A stretch of 64,000 nt of DNA from Artemisia argyi (GCA_030686995.1 CM060687.1:165262770-165326769), one strand, 5' to 3'; numbered from the stretch's first letter, positions 22,688 to 35,099 are shown. Made by a program: numbers and translations. The notes: generated by a model not told the origin, from the sequence alone.

Positions 22688-23659
22688 CAAAAGGTGAATT
22701 TGGCAACTCCTTGGATAGTGGAAGCGATGAGCAACCTCTTGGTGTATTACCCAATCAAATTTGAGGCACCCTTTCACAATTTTCTAAAATGATACTCGTG
22801 GGAACTCCTCAAATTACATGGGTTTCCGACTCGACATTGCTAGCCGACTAATCCCACGGTGACTACCCTTTTTAGATAGCCCGAAGTCGGCGCATATGAA
22901 CCTTCGTGGCCACAAGGGGATTAATTTTCTCCCCGTTGGATTCATAACCCTTGACCTCCTCTTTGGAAAGCTTGTTGTCCAACCGTAAGTATTCTTTTAC
23001 AAATAGATATAATGCTTTCTCTTGAACTTAAAAATACAAAAAATTTAATAATAATGAGTAGCGTAATCACCATATAAGACATCTAAGCAATCCTCCTATA
23101 AGACATCTAAAATCATGAGGTGTTTAGATCTTTTCCAGTGGAACTTAATCACCATATAGAATTTAGATTACTATCTAGTAATCTAGTATTAATGTATCAT
23201 ATCATAAAAGGATAATTCAGCGCACAAAAAGCTTATACTATGAAAATTGTAAAACGGTTACATTTATAAAAAATTGCTCAAAACCCACCATAAAGATTTA
23301 ATCATCAACAAAAAAATACAAACGACCTAAATCGGTCCATTAATCATAAGGCGATATAATTAATAAAATTAGATTCGTTCATTAAAGAGCATACCTTTGA
23401 TTTAATCAAACCGAGATGTTGATTTAGGTCCACATCAAAAAAGTAAATTTGTGTTTGATTGAATGCATTGATGCGGTGTGATGGGGTGTTTTTAGGTTGA
23501 GTGAATTAGTGTTTGCTAGTTTTTCTTCTTTTCTTCTTCTTTTTGTTTGTTGTTGAGTGAATCTGGAACTCCCGTTTCCTTGTAGTTTTACACTTTGCAA
23601 CCAAAACTATAAAGTATTACATCTCAACCCATGTGTATTTTTGACTTTTTTTTCTACGT
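22688..23659. other. no recognised gene
   Basis: Low-copy sequence without a coding signature. The first part may be internal sequence of the possible TRIM. Confidence 0.4.
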
Positions 23660-23900
23660 ATGACGAAAAAACAATTTTTTTTTTTTTTTTTTTTTTTGGT
23701 CATATAAGGAAATATTTAAGATTTCTTTTCAAAGTATTTATTTTTTAAAAAATTTAAATTAATTCAATTATTTCTTAATAAGGAATAATTTGATTTTTTT
23801 AAAATGCAAAAGTCTCCACTAGGGGTTTTATTTTATTAGAAAAAAGATTTTATAAAGGATATTGTCACGTATGAAAATTAACTTGCTTAATATAGTGTTG
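23660..23900. repeat. AT-rich repeat related to 18.7-19.4 kb
   Basis: T-run at 23675-23697, then CTTAATAAGGAATAATTTGA and a TCCACTAGGGGTTTTATTTT block matching those at about 19030 and 19345. Confidence 0.55.
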
Positions 23901-24949
23901 AAACAGAAGTGCCAAAATAATCTCTTTTTTTTTGTAGGCAAAAAAAGAAAAGAAAAAAAATTCTTAACCATATATAGTTCTTGTTTGGTTTAGTTCGCTT
24001 TGTTTCAGCATGTTTCCATATAGAGTATTCACAAACATAAACTGGGACGCGAATTTTTACGAAAATGAATAACTTGAAAATTAAGAACTCAGCATCCTAG
24101 TTGATTTGACTCTTTGAGAAACCGACCTTCCCTAATTTTGGTAGAAGTAGAAAGTTCAACATCAGCACAAAACTACAACTGAAGCTGAACCGGACTATGT
24201 TTTTTGACACACACTTTTTAAACAAAAAAACTCAAAGGGATTGCTTAACATGTGCCCCGAGGGCATTAGTTAAATGTATTAATTCAACGGAAAATTTCTT
24301 TTTAAACTGAAAAATGTATTTTAATACACAATGATTAAAGTTATAAATTACCTTAAATAAATATAATTTTGTATTAATGAATGCAAACTTTTTTTGTTTA
24401 ATTATTTAAATCAATGTCCTGAAAACACTCGTTAAATAAACCCATTTGTAACAAATCAGTTAGTAAAAACTTGGTAAGCAGTGATATTGTCCAAGGCTCC
24501 AAGCCATCAATGACATTTTTTAAGCATTCTATTGTGACAATTATAAAAGGATCACCTATCACTTTTCAACTTTAACCACAGGTAGAGAAAATTCTAGCGA
24601 GGATTCAATCATATATACTATTAAACTTGTCCATCTTCAACAACTTTCGTAAAATCTGATTAAAAAAGAAGCACCATTGTTTGGCAAATCAATATATACT
24701 GTAAAGAACTAAACAACTACAAGAACACAATGGTTTATGCAGTTCAACCAATCTTGTTTTTACCTCGTATAATTCAAGATACTTTCAAAATGTACAAACC
24801 AAAACACTAGGGCACAAACATCTAATTACTCTGGATTGTGTTACAAATGTTGTGTTGGATCAAAAGATCCATTCAGTGACATGTGAAAATTGAATTTGCT
24901 ATAAGTAGTGTAGAAGCAGAATTGCCGAAAGCATAAATGAGCTGACACC

Positions 24950-25052
24950 ACTTTTCTTGGAAAGCAAAAAATAGCAAAAGGTGGTGTTCAGAATCGAACC
25001 CGAGTTGCCTTATTCAAACTTTGTAAGACTTACCAACTCCCCACCACCTGAA
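24950..25052 (-). mobile_element. tRNA-related SINE-like copy 8
   Basis: Minus strand: GTGGGGAGTTGGTAAGTC (box A) and CTCGGGTTCGATTC (box B). Flanked by AGTGGTGTCAGCTC on its tail side, as in other copies. Confidence 0.55.
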
Positions 25053-25849
25053 CTGTAAAACATAATTGTCCAATCTTTTAACAAATATAGAACCGGAAGA
25101 ATCAAGTGTGCTAAAACAGAACTCGTTTTGAGTTATGACTTTGCTAATGTGTGTAGCGTAATCACCAACCACAATAACTAGAGTAACTAGCTCTTTGTGC
25201 ATGGTAGATTAACTAACTGGTACCTAATCTTGATGTGACTTCGGACCAAATATACAAATAGTGAGTTTGGTTTGGTTTGATTCGGGTCAGCATGTTTTCA
25301 TATCGAGTCTTCACAAACCTAAACTAGGTTGTGAATTAGTAAAACGAATAAGTTCGAAAGTTAAGAACTCATCGTAGTTGATTTGAGGAATTGACCTTCT
25401 CTAATTGGGTAGAATTAGAAAGTGCAACATTGGCACAAAACCGGTAGAAGTGAATGTGAACCTGACCATCGATGTTGAATAATGCACACCTTTTGACGAG
25501 AAAACCTCAAAGTTAGTGTTCTATTCAGACCGGGACTAAGCCTATTTCTAAACGCGCTCATTAGATTAGATTGGTTTCAAAATGAGAGACACTTCTAGGT
25601 TGAAGTAAACAACATTTTACCTATCCCTTAATCATATGTTACTAATCAACTTCAACAACCTTCTTGACTTGACCTTGATTAAAGAACACACAGTATTGCT
25701 AGGCAAAACGCTATAGATTTTTTTTTTTTTTTTCCTTCAAGAAGTATAAACAAAAACACTAGGCTACAAACATCTTATTACTGATCCCTTTCAGGCCGGT
25801 CCAATTAATAGAAATGTAAAAATCACAACTGAGCCAACACCGCTTTTTT

Positions 25850-25968
25850 GTTTCTTTTTTAAAAAGAAAAATAAAATAAAAAACGATGAACAATGACGGT
25901 GAGTTAAGAATCGAACTTGGGGTGCCTTCCTCAAAGGTTGTGCGGTTTACCAACTCACCAACAAACTC
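25850..25968 (-). mobile_element. tRNA-related SINE-like copy 9
   Basis: Minus strand: GTTGGTGAGTTGGTAAACCG (box A) and CAAGTTCGATTC (box B), then a T-rich, A-rich tail. Confidence 0.55.
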
Positions 25969-26163
25969 CATAGACACCAATTTCGTCCAATATTTTGCTA
26001 AATAAAGACTCGAAATAAATCAAGTGTGTTTAACCACGACTCATTTTGAGTGATGACTTTGTTAATGTGTTTAGTGTAATTACCAACCACAACAACTAGA
26101 GTTACTTGCTAAATATGGTAAAAATCCAAACATGTAACAAATAAGATTGTTGATGTAATTTCG

Positions 26164-26471
26164 GACACAAGATGACTGAGGTATTCTCTCTTCATTTTGT
26201 TCTGAAAAAAGCCCCGAAAAAAGCCCCTTCAGATTATATTTCACGTACCACTTAACCAAAAAAGCTTTCCTTTTGTTTTCGTACGCAGAGTTATTCACCG
26301 GATAATATTAGATTCGATCTCTGCCAGTTCCTCTATAATTCAAGGTGGCCCTACCAGTTTCGCAAAATTGATGAACTTGTCAACGAACTCAGTGTCGATA
26401 ATGGTGCATCTACTTCAAATGGTGTTGGAATTGTGGCAGCTGGTTCAGCTGATCCAATAGCTGGGCTCTAG
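26164..26471 (+). pseudogene. duplicated exon 9 stub, last intron and last exon of NAD synthetase (copy 2)
   Basis: Starts inside exon 9 (CACAAGATGACTG), lacks the next 22 or so bases of that exon, then keeps the GAGGTATTCTC donor, the last intron (with a small internal duplication of AAAAAAGCCCC) and the acceptor at 26288. The exon 10 copy at 26289-26471 is open to the same TAG position as the gene and ends PIAGL in place of PKAGL. It is the least diverged copy in the window. With no upstream exons it cannot make the enzyme. Confidence 0.92.
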
Positions 26472-27339
26472 ATTATATAACCTGGCATTACATTTTCATG
26501 AAATATTTTGGTCACAGGTTTTAATTTCTCATTGTTTAACGCTATAGTTTTTTGAAAAATGGATGTTTGTTAGATTTTTATAGGTTTTTTTGCTAATAAG
26601 AATCTCAAAGAGGATTAACCCTGTATGCTTCTTAAATAAAATACAGAGAAATCTCTTGGAAAGTCGATAAAATTTTAGCTATTTATCTATTCCCGAGTGC
26701 TTGCTTGAATAAATTGATATTAGTCAAAACACTTTGCAGAATGAGAACAATTTTACAACTCTGCATTTCACTCTTAGTAAGCTATATATAATAGCTTTTG
26801 TGCATTGAGATGATTGAATAAGCTTACAAAGCTTTCTATTTAGAGCAATGAATGATAACTAATTTGTACTGTAAATACCAAAAATGGATTAGTAAAAACC
26901 TGGTAACCGATGATAATGTCCAAACCATTAATGACTTGTTTAAGCATTCTATTTTTGACAATTACAGCAGGTAAGCACAAAATTCTAACCACCAATTAAT
27001 CATATACTTGTCAAGCTTCAGCAACCTTCTTAAAGTTGATAAAAGAGCAAGCGTACAACATTATTGTTAGGTGAAACGTTATAGAATCAAACTACAAGAA
27101 CACGATGGTTTATGCAGTTCAACCGATCATTTTATAGAACCAACCTACAAGAACAAGATGGTTTATGTAGTTCCACGGATCTTGTCTTATCTTGTTCATG
27201 ATGCTTTCAAAATGTACAAACCAAAACACTATTTAGTATTCCACAAACATGGAACTCCTTTGGATTGCGATCCATTCAGTCACATGCAAAAACTAAATTT
27301 GCTTTATAGTGTAGAAACAGAATTCATAATCGAAATGAC

Positions 27340-27395
<56 letters not shown>

Positions 27396-27724
27396 GAATC
27401 GAACCTGGGCAGCCATACTCATATATTTGTGTGTTTACCAACTCCCACCACCATCTCATTTTGACTGATGGTGTTTGTTAATGTGTGTAGGCTAATCACC
27501 ACCCACAACGACTATAGAGTAACAGCTTTTGTAAATGAACCTAGTGTCGATAATGGTGCATCCACTTCAAATGGTGTTGGAATACATTTTCATGAAATAT
27601 TTTGCTCACAAGTTTTAGTTTTCTAATTGTTGTCAAATCTACAGTTTTTGAAAATTGGATGTTTGTATAGAGTCTTCCACTTTAATTCGTGCACTAAAAA
27701 AAATAAAAAAAATAAATTACCTTT
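26472..27724 (+). repeat. duplicate of the NAD synthetase 3' flank
   Basis: Collinear with 5878-6790: ATTTTCATGAAATATTTTG, GTTTTTTTGCTAATAAGAAT, GATGATTGAATAAGCTTAC, TAATGTCC and the TTTATGTAGTT block, with about 90 extra bases at 26650-26780. It ends in a second echo of the last exon (GATAATGGTGCATCCACTT at 27551). Confidence 0.8.
27342..27460 (-). mobile_element. tRNA-related SINE-like copy 10 with a 50-base homopolymer tail
   Basis: A T-run of about 50 (27343-27392), which is an A tail on the minus strand, directly adjoins box B (CCCAGGTTCGATTCC); box A is GTGGGAGTTGGTAAACAC. The long pure tail is the clearest retroposon sign in the family. Confidence 0.65.
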
Positions 27725-27800
27725 TTTGGTTTGTATGCAGAGTTATTCACCCGAAGATAACATATTCGCTATCAGCCAGTCAGTTCCTCTATAACTCAAG
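27725..27800 (+). pseudogene. truncated last-exon copy of NAD synthetase (copy 3)
   Basis: The acceptor TGTATGCAG and the first 60 or so bases of exon 10 (AGTTATTCACCCGAAGATAA) are present, then the copy breaks off after a 4-base duplication (CAGTCAGT). Confidence 0.85.
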
Positions 27801-27834
27801 GTGCACTTAAAAAAAAAAAAAACACCTTACCTTT

Positions 27835-28010
27835 TTTTGTTTGTAATGAGAGTTATTCACCCGAAGATAACAGATTCGCTATCAGCCCTACCAGTTTCGC
27901 AAGATTGATGAACTTGTGGATGAGCTTAGCGTCAATAAAGATGCATCTACGTCCAGTGATGTAGGAATCATAGCAGCTGTTAAACTGATCTAAAAGCCGG
28001 ACTCTAGATT
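27835..28010 (+). pseudogene. internally deleted last-exon copy of NAD synthetase (copy 4)
   Basis: Starts again at AGTTATTCACCC (27851), skips the middle of the exon and resumes at CTACCAGTTTCGCAAGATTG. It is closest to copy 1 at 9609 (shared GATGCATCTACxTCCAGTGATG and GCCGGACTC). Copies 3 and 4 stand side by side, so they look like one duplicated fragment with complementary deletions. The LINE tail follows. Confidence 0.85.
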
Positions 28011-28037
28011 TCAAGGTGGCAAATACATTTTTTTTTT

Positions 28038-28861
28038 GTTGCAAAATGATGAATTATATTAATATCAACTAACAATTTACAAGATATTCTAAACTGTGAT
28101 GGACATCACCCATCCAGTTGTGAAACATACAATAGACTATACATTCATCAGTCAGACTAACAAATCTAACTGTTATTCGATATCAAGCAAACTTGAACTC
28201 ATATCTATGATGACACAGAATCATCCCAAGAAATCAAAACTGCACTATAACATGAACTATGCCTGTTTTGATTCTTTAATTCACTATTAATGCATCTACC
28301 ATCTAGCTACATTTCCATATCACCTTCTATCCAAACCATTCAACCAACATCCACAATAGAATGGACAGAAAAGGTGTGTGGCTTCACTAGAAACCCATAC
28401 CCATCCATGGAGGGGCTATGCCAATACCGCCTACATTTCCTTCTCTATGAAAGGCTTCAGCTGAATGGGAACACAAACCCTCAATGATGACCAACCGTAC
28501 CTCCTGTGGTGGTGTATTGGAAAGACCAAGAAGGATCATCTTACACTCCTCTCTATTCAAATCATCATACACCACCCTCCAAAACCACTTACCCTTCACA
28601 AAGAACAGTCCTACTTTATGGTACATTTCTTTGAATTAGACCCCCTACTAGTATTACATATTCTACCAACCTTCCTCCCAAGGCCAAGATTTGGAAAGAG
28701 TATGTGCACCACATAGGTATAGTCATACCAAAGAAACTCCAAGGTACAAGGTACTGTATCAATGTAATGGTTTGAAAAAGCATATGAGACTTCTAAACAT
28801 TGTTCCATACCTTTTAAAGCATTCAGATAACCTCTGTGATCCTCTAAATTGATGTTTGGAA
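28038..28861 (-). other. LINE 3' UTR, distal part
   Basis: Lies between the A tail and the hAT target site. It contains a minus-strand open stretch (28626-28387, starts MYHKVGLFFVKGKWF) that I cannot assign and that may be chance. Loss of the hAT would join it to 30233. Confidence 0.6.
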
Positions 28862-28869
28862 GTTGACAG

Positions 28870-30224
28870 TAGGGGTGTTATCGGGTCGGGTTGTCGGGTT
28901 ATCGGGTGTATCGGGTCGGGTTGTATCGGGTTTTGTACTAAAAAAATATGACCCGCAACCCGACCCTATAAGGATTCGGGTTATCAGGTTCGGGTCTTAT
29001 CGGGTTCGGGTTATATCGGGTTATGTTATCGGGTCAATTCGGGTTGGCATAATTTTTATACAAAGAAAAAATATCAAGCCATTTCGCAAGACTGAACAAT
29101 ATTGGGTAATTGAAAAAGACAAGCAAATCGATCATTTTGAATAATGGAGAATGATGATTTGATTATAGTAAAAATTAAAATATCAAAGGTGTTAATTTTG
29201 GTCTGGTTGCTAATAAATACGTTGATTCAGGTGACATTTTTAGAGACGAGCTTGAAAGGAAGCAGGTCATAAGAGTTACCCAAAGTGTACTATAAATTCA
29301 TGAAACTTGCTGGGTCGTTTTATTAAAAAAAACCAGATTACCATTCATATAGTTTTAGATTTTGAGTCATATTTTACCAACCTAACTTTTAACAAGCATT
29401 TAAATTTGTTGGACAAAGTGTTTGGATCAACATTGACTGTAACCATAATTGACTGTTTTGACTCATTATCCGACCCAACCATTTTGCCACATCTTTAGAT
29501 TATTAATGTTTTGAAAAATCAATATCTATTATTGGATATACAACTGTACCAACATGTGTGATGTTATGTATTATTATGTGTACTTGTGCAGTAATATAAT
29601 CGAGTAGGTGGTAAGATCACATGGAAGGATGAAGAAATACGGTTAAGCTTCACTTGGTAAATACTGGGATAATGATTTTCCTTTACACAAACTTCTTAAA
29701 GAGACGCTCAATTAGCTGTAAACATGTTACCAGGGTAGTTTTCTTGCATGTCTCATTTATTTATAACTTTATTTAGACTTTTTGGGATCAAGTGTTTTGC
29801 ATATCTGTATGATTTTTGTCTAAACGTATCTTATATTATTACAAATCTCACTAGTTAAAACGGTTTGATCGATGGTTTATGTATGTGATTCACAGGTACC
29901 GTTTGTACATTTTCGCGCTCAGAAATATATACGAGAGAGGCAGTAAATATAGATACATACTTATAACAAATACATTCAAATTAAGTGTGTCTCTTTGAGA
30001 TCATTCCAAGCTACAGAAATGACCGAGGAAGGCTTATACAATTATCGGGTTATCGGGTTGAAACCGAACCCGATAACGTATGAAAAATATAACCCTAACC
30101 CGACCCTATAAGGCTATCGGGTTGGTCGGGTTGACCCGATAGACCTGATAAGCCGAATTGAACCCGAATAAACCCGACCCTATAAGGCATTATCGGGTTC
30201 GGGTCGACCCATTTGACACCCCTA
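28870..30224. mobile_element. non-autonomous hAT transposon, 1,355 bp
   Basis: Ends are TAGGGGTGTTATCGGG at the left and, reverse-complemented, TAGGGGTGTCAAATGGG at the right. It is flanked by the perfect 8-bp duplication GTTGACAG at 28862-28869 and 30225-30232, the length typical of hAT elements. Both subterminal regions carry many CGGGTTATCGGG and CCCGAACCCGATA motifs, which in this superfamily serve as transposase binding sites. There is no transposase ORF; the open frames over the ends are a by-product of the repeats. Confidence 0.92.
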
Positions 30225-30291
30225 GTTGACAGTTCCTGACCCAAACACCCCTTAATTTAGTTATAACCATCAAACACATCTGATCATTCAT

Positions 30292-31783
30292 TCAAGTATG
30301 CCTATTTTGGTCACAAATCTCAACTTGAGCATTCAGCTTCACATCCCATTGTTTAGCAATTCTTCTAGTAGCAGCAGTGTCTTTGACTCTTAAGCTCATA
30401 AATCTAAGTCTTATATTTTCACAAATCAACCTCCCAAATTTTTTACTTTCTTGTCTTTTGTCATGAAAGAGTCTACAATTTCTTTCAGTCCAGATGTGAT
30501 AAACAGTTGCAGCAAGAACCAACTTTTTAAGAATTATACCATTGTTGTTACTCTTTGGCATAATACTCAGTTCATGAATAATCAGGTCCCACTCATTGGG
30601 CAAATCATTATCACTGCATTTCTCCTTCATGATTGCCCACACTTCTTTTGAGTACTCACACTGGAAAAAAAGGTGATCATGAGAGTCACAACACCTTTCA
30701 CATAGAGAGCATCTCATATCCACATTATTATTCCACATCAGCATTCTGTCCCGAATTTGCAATCTCCTCTGAATAGCCAACCAAAGGATAAAAGTATACT
30801 TCACATTACACTGACTGAACCATAATACTAGTACTCCATTGAGCAACTATTTGGTTTTCTCTAAGATCCTTCCACACAATGCTTATTTTAAATTGCTCGT
30901 GCTCTCCATTATTAGTAATCCAAGCGGTTTTATCTTCACTGCTATTCAATATAGGTATTTGGATATTACTTAGAGTAGGAAATCTAGCATTCCATTCACT
31001 AGGCCATAACCACATACCATTTATGATGATATCATGAATAGTAGCTTCATCATTTAATCTAGCATCATAGATGTCTCTTCTTTTTAGAAAATTGCATAAA
31101 GGACCTTGGTTACACCACTTGTCATACCAGGCAGATACTTTACATCCATTACCAACTTTGTGAAAAACATGGGGTTTCATTCTGTCTCTAAGTAACATGA
31201 GGTTTTTTTAGCCCAAACTGTCTTTACTTTCTACCTCAATATCCCATATACTTCTCCCTTTCAGTTTTACTATGTTGACCCATTTGACCCATAATGAATC
31301 TTTCTTAGCTACAATATTCCAAATGTGCTTGATCAACAAAGTTTCATTCCAAAAGCTCAATGGTTTTAATCCCAAACCTCTCTGACTTTTAGGTTTACAG
31401 ATAGTTTTCCAAGTAACTTTAGCTTTGCCTTTTTAAAATTCTCCTTGGCACCATAGGAACCCTTTAAGGACTTTAATTTATCAATCTCTTCAATCACAGA
31501 TTTAGGAATAAGATACACAGAAGCCCAGTATAGGTGAATAGAAGTGAGAATAATTGATATTAACTATAACCTCCCTGCATAAGACATAAATTTATTCCTC
31601 CAATCTTGAACTTTATGCTTTAGTTTATCAACTATTCCTTTACAGTCATCCACACATAGCCTTTGAGCAAGAAGTGGAATTCCCAAGTACCTCACAAGCA
31701 ATCTACCAACACTAAAAAATATGATTTGTAGAATTCTTTGCCTCTCAATCTCCTTCAAACTTCCAAAAAATATAGTACTTTAA
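30292..31783 (-). pseudogene. LINE ORF2 C-terminal part: connection region and zf-RVT domain
   Basis: Pieces in several frames, in order on the minus strand: VRYLGIPLL (about 31700), then SAWYDKWCNQGPL (about 31130), then KYTFILWLAIQRRLQIRDRML and a Cys/His cluster (MRCSLCERCCDSHDHLFFQC) near 30700. The last is the zf-RVT domain found at the C-terminus of plant non-LTR reverse transcriptases. At least three frameshifts or stops separate the pieces. Confidence 0.88.
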
Positions 31784-33424
31784 TCAAATTTGGGTGCAGG
31801 CCAGAAAACAACTAAATTGATCAAGAGATTTCTTCACTACCCCAACAGAATGAATGTCACCATTACAAAGTACAAGGAGATCATCAGCAAAACATAGGTG
31901 AGTTAGTTTCATGTCTTTACAACCAAAATGGTATTTGAATGATGGATCATTTGCTGCATGATTTCTCAGAAGAAGGGTGAAAACTTCCATGATTAGTGTA
32001 AAGATATAAGGAGACATATGATCTTCTTGTCTAAGCCCTCTACCTCCTTTAAAGAAACCATGCCTCTCGCCATTGATACAAATAGAAAAAGAGGTAGCAG
32101 AAACATATGTCATTACCCAATTGATCATTTTACTATGAAATCCATACTGAGTAAGAATGTACCTAAGAAAGTTCCAGTCAACTGTGTCATAAGATTTTTG
32201 GATGTCAATTTTCATAGCACACCTTTTTGCTCCATTCTTCCTATTATCCCCTTTGAATAGCTCTTGTGTAATCAAAATGTTGTCTTGGATCAGCCTTCCA
32301 GGAATGAAAGCACTTTGATTTAAATCAACTAATTTTGATAGCACATTCTTAATCCTATTAGTAAATGAACAAGCAATTGGCATGAAATCTGAGACTTTGT
32401 TAGGAGTAGGTATCTTTGGGACAAGGGTAATAATGGTTGCATTCAGCTCAGTCAAAAGTTTTCCATTAGAAAAGAATTCCTTTACTGCTAAACACACATC
32501 ACCACCAATAATTGTCCATGCCTTTTTGAAAAATTTGGCTGTAAAACCATCAGGACCTAGTGCTTTAGCATCTCCAATGTCAAAGAAAGCATCACGAATC
32601 TCTTTATCAGTAACATCTCTGACCATATATCCAGCCTCCTCTTCAATAAGCTTGTTGATAAAAATACCATCAAATCCCTCCATAGGTTCAACAGTTGAGG
32701 TTTTACCAAGGAAATTTTGAAAGTGATTAACAAATTGACCAGCTATAGCATCACCACTATATCTGTTACCAGTTTCATCACAAATACTATTAATTCTACT
32801 CATATTTCTTTTGCCCTTAATCACCTTGTGAAAGTATGCAGTGTTTCTATCACCCTCTCTTAACCAATTCACCTTGGCTTGTTGGTATAAAAGTTTTTCC
32901 TCATCTTCAACAGCCTCATTATATTTTTGTAGAGCTTCACATTCCTTTTCCTTTATCAAACCATTAAATGGATCCTTATCAACTTTACTTTGAAGATCTT
33001 TCAATTCCTCTCTCAGAATATTGACTTTCTCATGCAGATTTCCATTTTGCCAATTGAGTTTCTTCAACACAGGTTTTAAAAGCTTTAACTTCTTGACAAC
33101 TTTGAACATATGGAAACCTTGCATATTAGTCTTCCAAATAACATCAACACTAGGAAGAAATTCAGGTTTATCCACAATGTAATTAACCATTCTAAAAGCT
33201 TTGTTCCTTTTCTCCATCCCATTAATTAGGCCATACAAGCAAAGCAGGACTATGATCAGATACCACATAGGGAAGAAAGATACCATGTGTTTTATTATAA
33301 TGACAAAGAAAGACATCATTAACCAAGATCCTATCAAGTTTTTTAAGAATACTAGTAGTAGGAGTAGCTGGAGATTTAATCCAAGTGAAGAAAAAACCAG
33401 AAGTAGCAAGATCACAAACCTCAA
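31784..33424 (-). pseudogene. LINE ORF2 reverse transcriptase domain
   Basis: The long open frame holds the RT fingers and palm: ALGPDGFTAKFFKKAW, then LVPKIPTPNKVSDFMPI, AFIPGRLIQDNIL, MKIDIQKSYDTVDW (first catalytic Asp region) and LCFADDLLV (FADD, the usual form in plant L1 elements). RT copies the element's RNA at the nicked target. The first 70 or so codons of the frame are out of phase with the endonuclease, and a further break lies near 31805. Substitutions such as RPISC to MPIAC in the conserved motif suggest decay. Confidence 0.92.
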
Positions 33425-33989
33425 TATTGTTCACACACTCCAGAAACTCCTTCATATCCCCTGAATCATCAGAATTTCCATGAGAATGTTCATTACTCTT
33501 TAGGGTTACATTAAAATCTCCAAGTAAGCACCAAGGATGGTTATCTACAAATCTCTTATTAAGCTCCAGTTCTCTCCATAGATCTCTTCTTTCAGTTCCT
33601 GAATTAGAAGCATAAACAAAGCTGCCGAAGAATTTAACCCTTGTTCTCACTGTATCAATTTGGCACAACATACACTGCTTGGACATATTAATAACCATGA
33701 CATTCACCACATTAAAATTCCATCCTATAAAAATTCTACAGCCTTTATCACAATAAGCCATATTAGAAACCCAATTCCATCCATCAAAGAATTTATCTCC
33801 CACTTTTTGAATATTTGATCCTTTAAGTTGAGTCTCCAGAATAGCACAAGTGTGAATATCTTCTTGCCTAATCAAATTCTGTACCTCATCTTGTTTAGTT
33901 TTCTTTCCCAATCCTCTAACATTCGATGCAACCACTTTAAACTGAGTATTATTGTTATTCATCATTAATGACATTAAATGTATTTCCAA
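33222..33989 (-). pseudogene. LINE ORF2 N-terminal APE-type endonuclease
   Basis: Exonuclease/endonuclease/phosphatase fold motifs are all in order: VVASNVRGLGKK, CAILETQL (metal-binding Glu), CLLGDFNV (catalytic Asp-Phe-Asn), KKLDRILVN and VVSDHSPALL (Ser-Asp-His). The enzyme nicks target DNA to prime reverse transcription. The ORF begins just after ORF1 ends at 33998 and runs out of frame near 33235. Confidence 0.92.
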
Positions 33990-33997
33990 ACACCAGC

Positions 33998-35092
33998 TTA
34001 TCTTGCCAACTCATCAGCTGCCATGAATTGAGCAGCAACAGTTGTATCTTCAAACACATCCTCTAATTCCATTTCACCACTATTCATATTATTCCTTTTA
34101 CACATTTCCTTCCAGCTCTCTTTAAAATACTTGAACTTTATAGGGGACCATGTACTAGTATCTTCTTTAGAAGGTTTGACTTTGAGATTCACAAACTTAT
34201 CCACAATATCTTTACCAGGTATATCATTCTGATTCAAATTTTCTTCCTCAAGTTCCTAAAATACAGCATACTTGTTAGCACTTATCTTTAAAGCATTCAT
34301 AGTGTTATTGTCCACAGTCCATTTTTTAAGGGTCTCATTAAGTTTCCCATTCATATTCTGTGTTTCATCTTGTACATTCCCTGCATCATTTTGACTTCCC
34401 TTAGTGTGGCTTGTACTAGGAACATCAATTTGAACTTGCTTCTTCATATACTCTACATGAACTTTCCTATTATCACCTTTACCAACAACATTCTTCCCTT
34501 TTGCTTTATTATAACCATTCTTCTCATTCTGCATAGTGACTTTGTTCTTCAAATTATCTTTAGTTTTGTATTTGTCAACCACTTGAAACCCTTCCTCATC
34601 AGTAGTCTTTTGTGTGTCATCCTTTTTTGGTTTCTCCAATTCAATTGCTGCAATTTCCTCATTTGTTCTTGGTCTTTTTCCACAACTGATTGTAGAATGA
34701 CCAAACACTCCACAATGACTGCAACAAGGAGGCTTCCAATCATAGACAACTCTCACCAATTTCCTGCTACTAGTAATACCTAAGCTTCCTCTATAAGCAA
34801 TCTAAATATCCTTTGCTAATCCTCTCTTTGCATCCACCTCAACAAGAACTCTAGCATACCCCAACATACCTTTACCTTCATGACACATAGTGGTAGTCAT
34901 AGCATCCATAATCAATTGCCTTCCCAACCTACTAGCAAGAGCACTTATACCTGTTTTAGTCCATGCTTCAAGGGGTACATTGTACATCTTTATCCATAAA
35001 GGTATTTTTGTAGGTTCTGTTTTATCCATATCTACATTAAGATCCCACTTCTGAACAAGCAATGGTCTGTTATTCACAAACCATGGCCCATA
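33998..35092 (-). pseudogene. LINE ORF1 (gag-like: DUF4283 end plus CCHC knuckle)
   Basis: The truncated 5' end reads YGPWFVNNRPLLVQKWD, then IPLWIKMYNVPLEAWTKTG, typical of the DUF4283 nucleic-acid-binding domain of plant LINE ORF1. A knuckle CSHCGVFGHSTISC (CX2CX4HX4C) follows at about 34710. The frame is interrupted by TAG at 34802-34804 and again at 34256-34258 but continues in phase to 33998. The knuckle is followed by a Lys-rich, low-complexity tail. Confidence 0.85.
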
Positions 35093-35099
35093 GAGCTGA

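Larger units (their letters stand above)
23901..26163. repeat. repeat mosaic: several partial copies of the AT-rich unit
   Basis: Partial copies at 23960-24240, 24455-24790, 25090-25610 and 26030-26163, with a foreign AT-rich insert at about 24240-24450. SINE-like copies lie at 24950-25052 and 25850-25968. No gene is seen. Confidence 0.7.
28028..35092 (-). mobile_element. L1-type LINE, 5' truncated, with a hAT element inside
   Basis: Minus-strand order: ORF1 (DUF4283 end, CCHC knuckle), ORF2 (endonuclease, reverse transcriptase, zf-RVT), a 3' UTR of about 0.9 kb interrupted by the hAT at 28870-30224, and an A tail (T-run 28028-28037). The 5' end is cut inside DUF4283, typical of incomplete reverse transcription. 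The flanks match the host unit at 9790-9815 on the left and 9959 onward on the right, but about 140 host bases between these points are missing here and I see no target duplication. Confidence 0.9.

Noticed and set aside
27342..27460. Functional tRNA gene
   Set aside because: Box A and box B are tRNA-like but no cloverleaf with an acceptor stem and anticodon arm can be drawn, and the sequence ends in a long A tail.
28863..29144. ORF with Gly/Val/Arg repeats (93 codons)
   Set aside because: It reads through the subterminal CGGGTTATCGGG repeats of the hAT element and has no domain.
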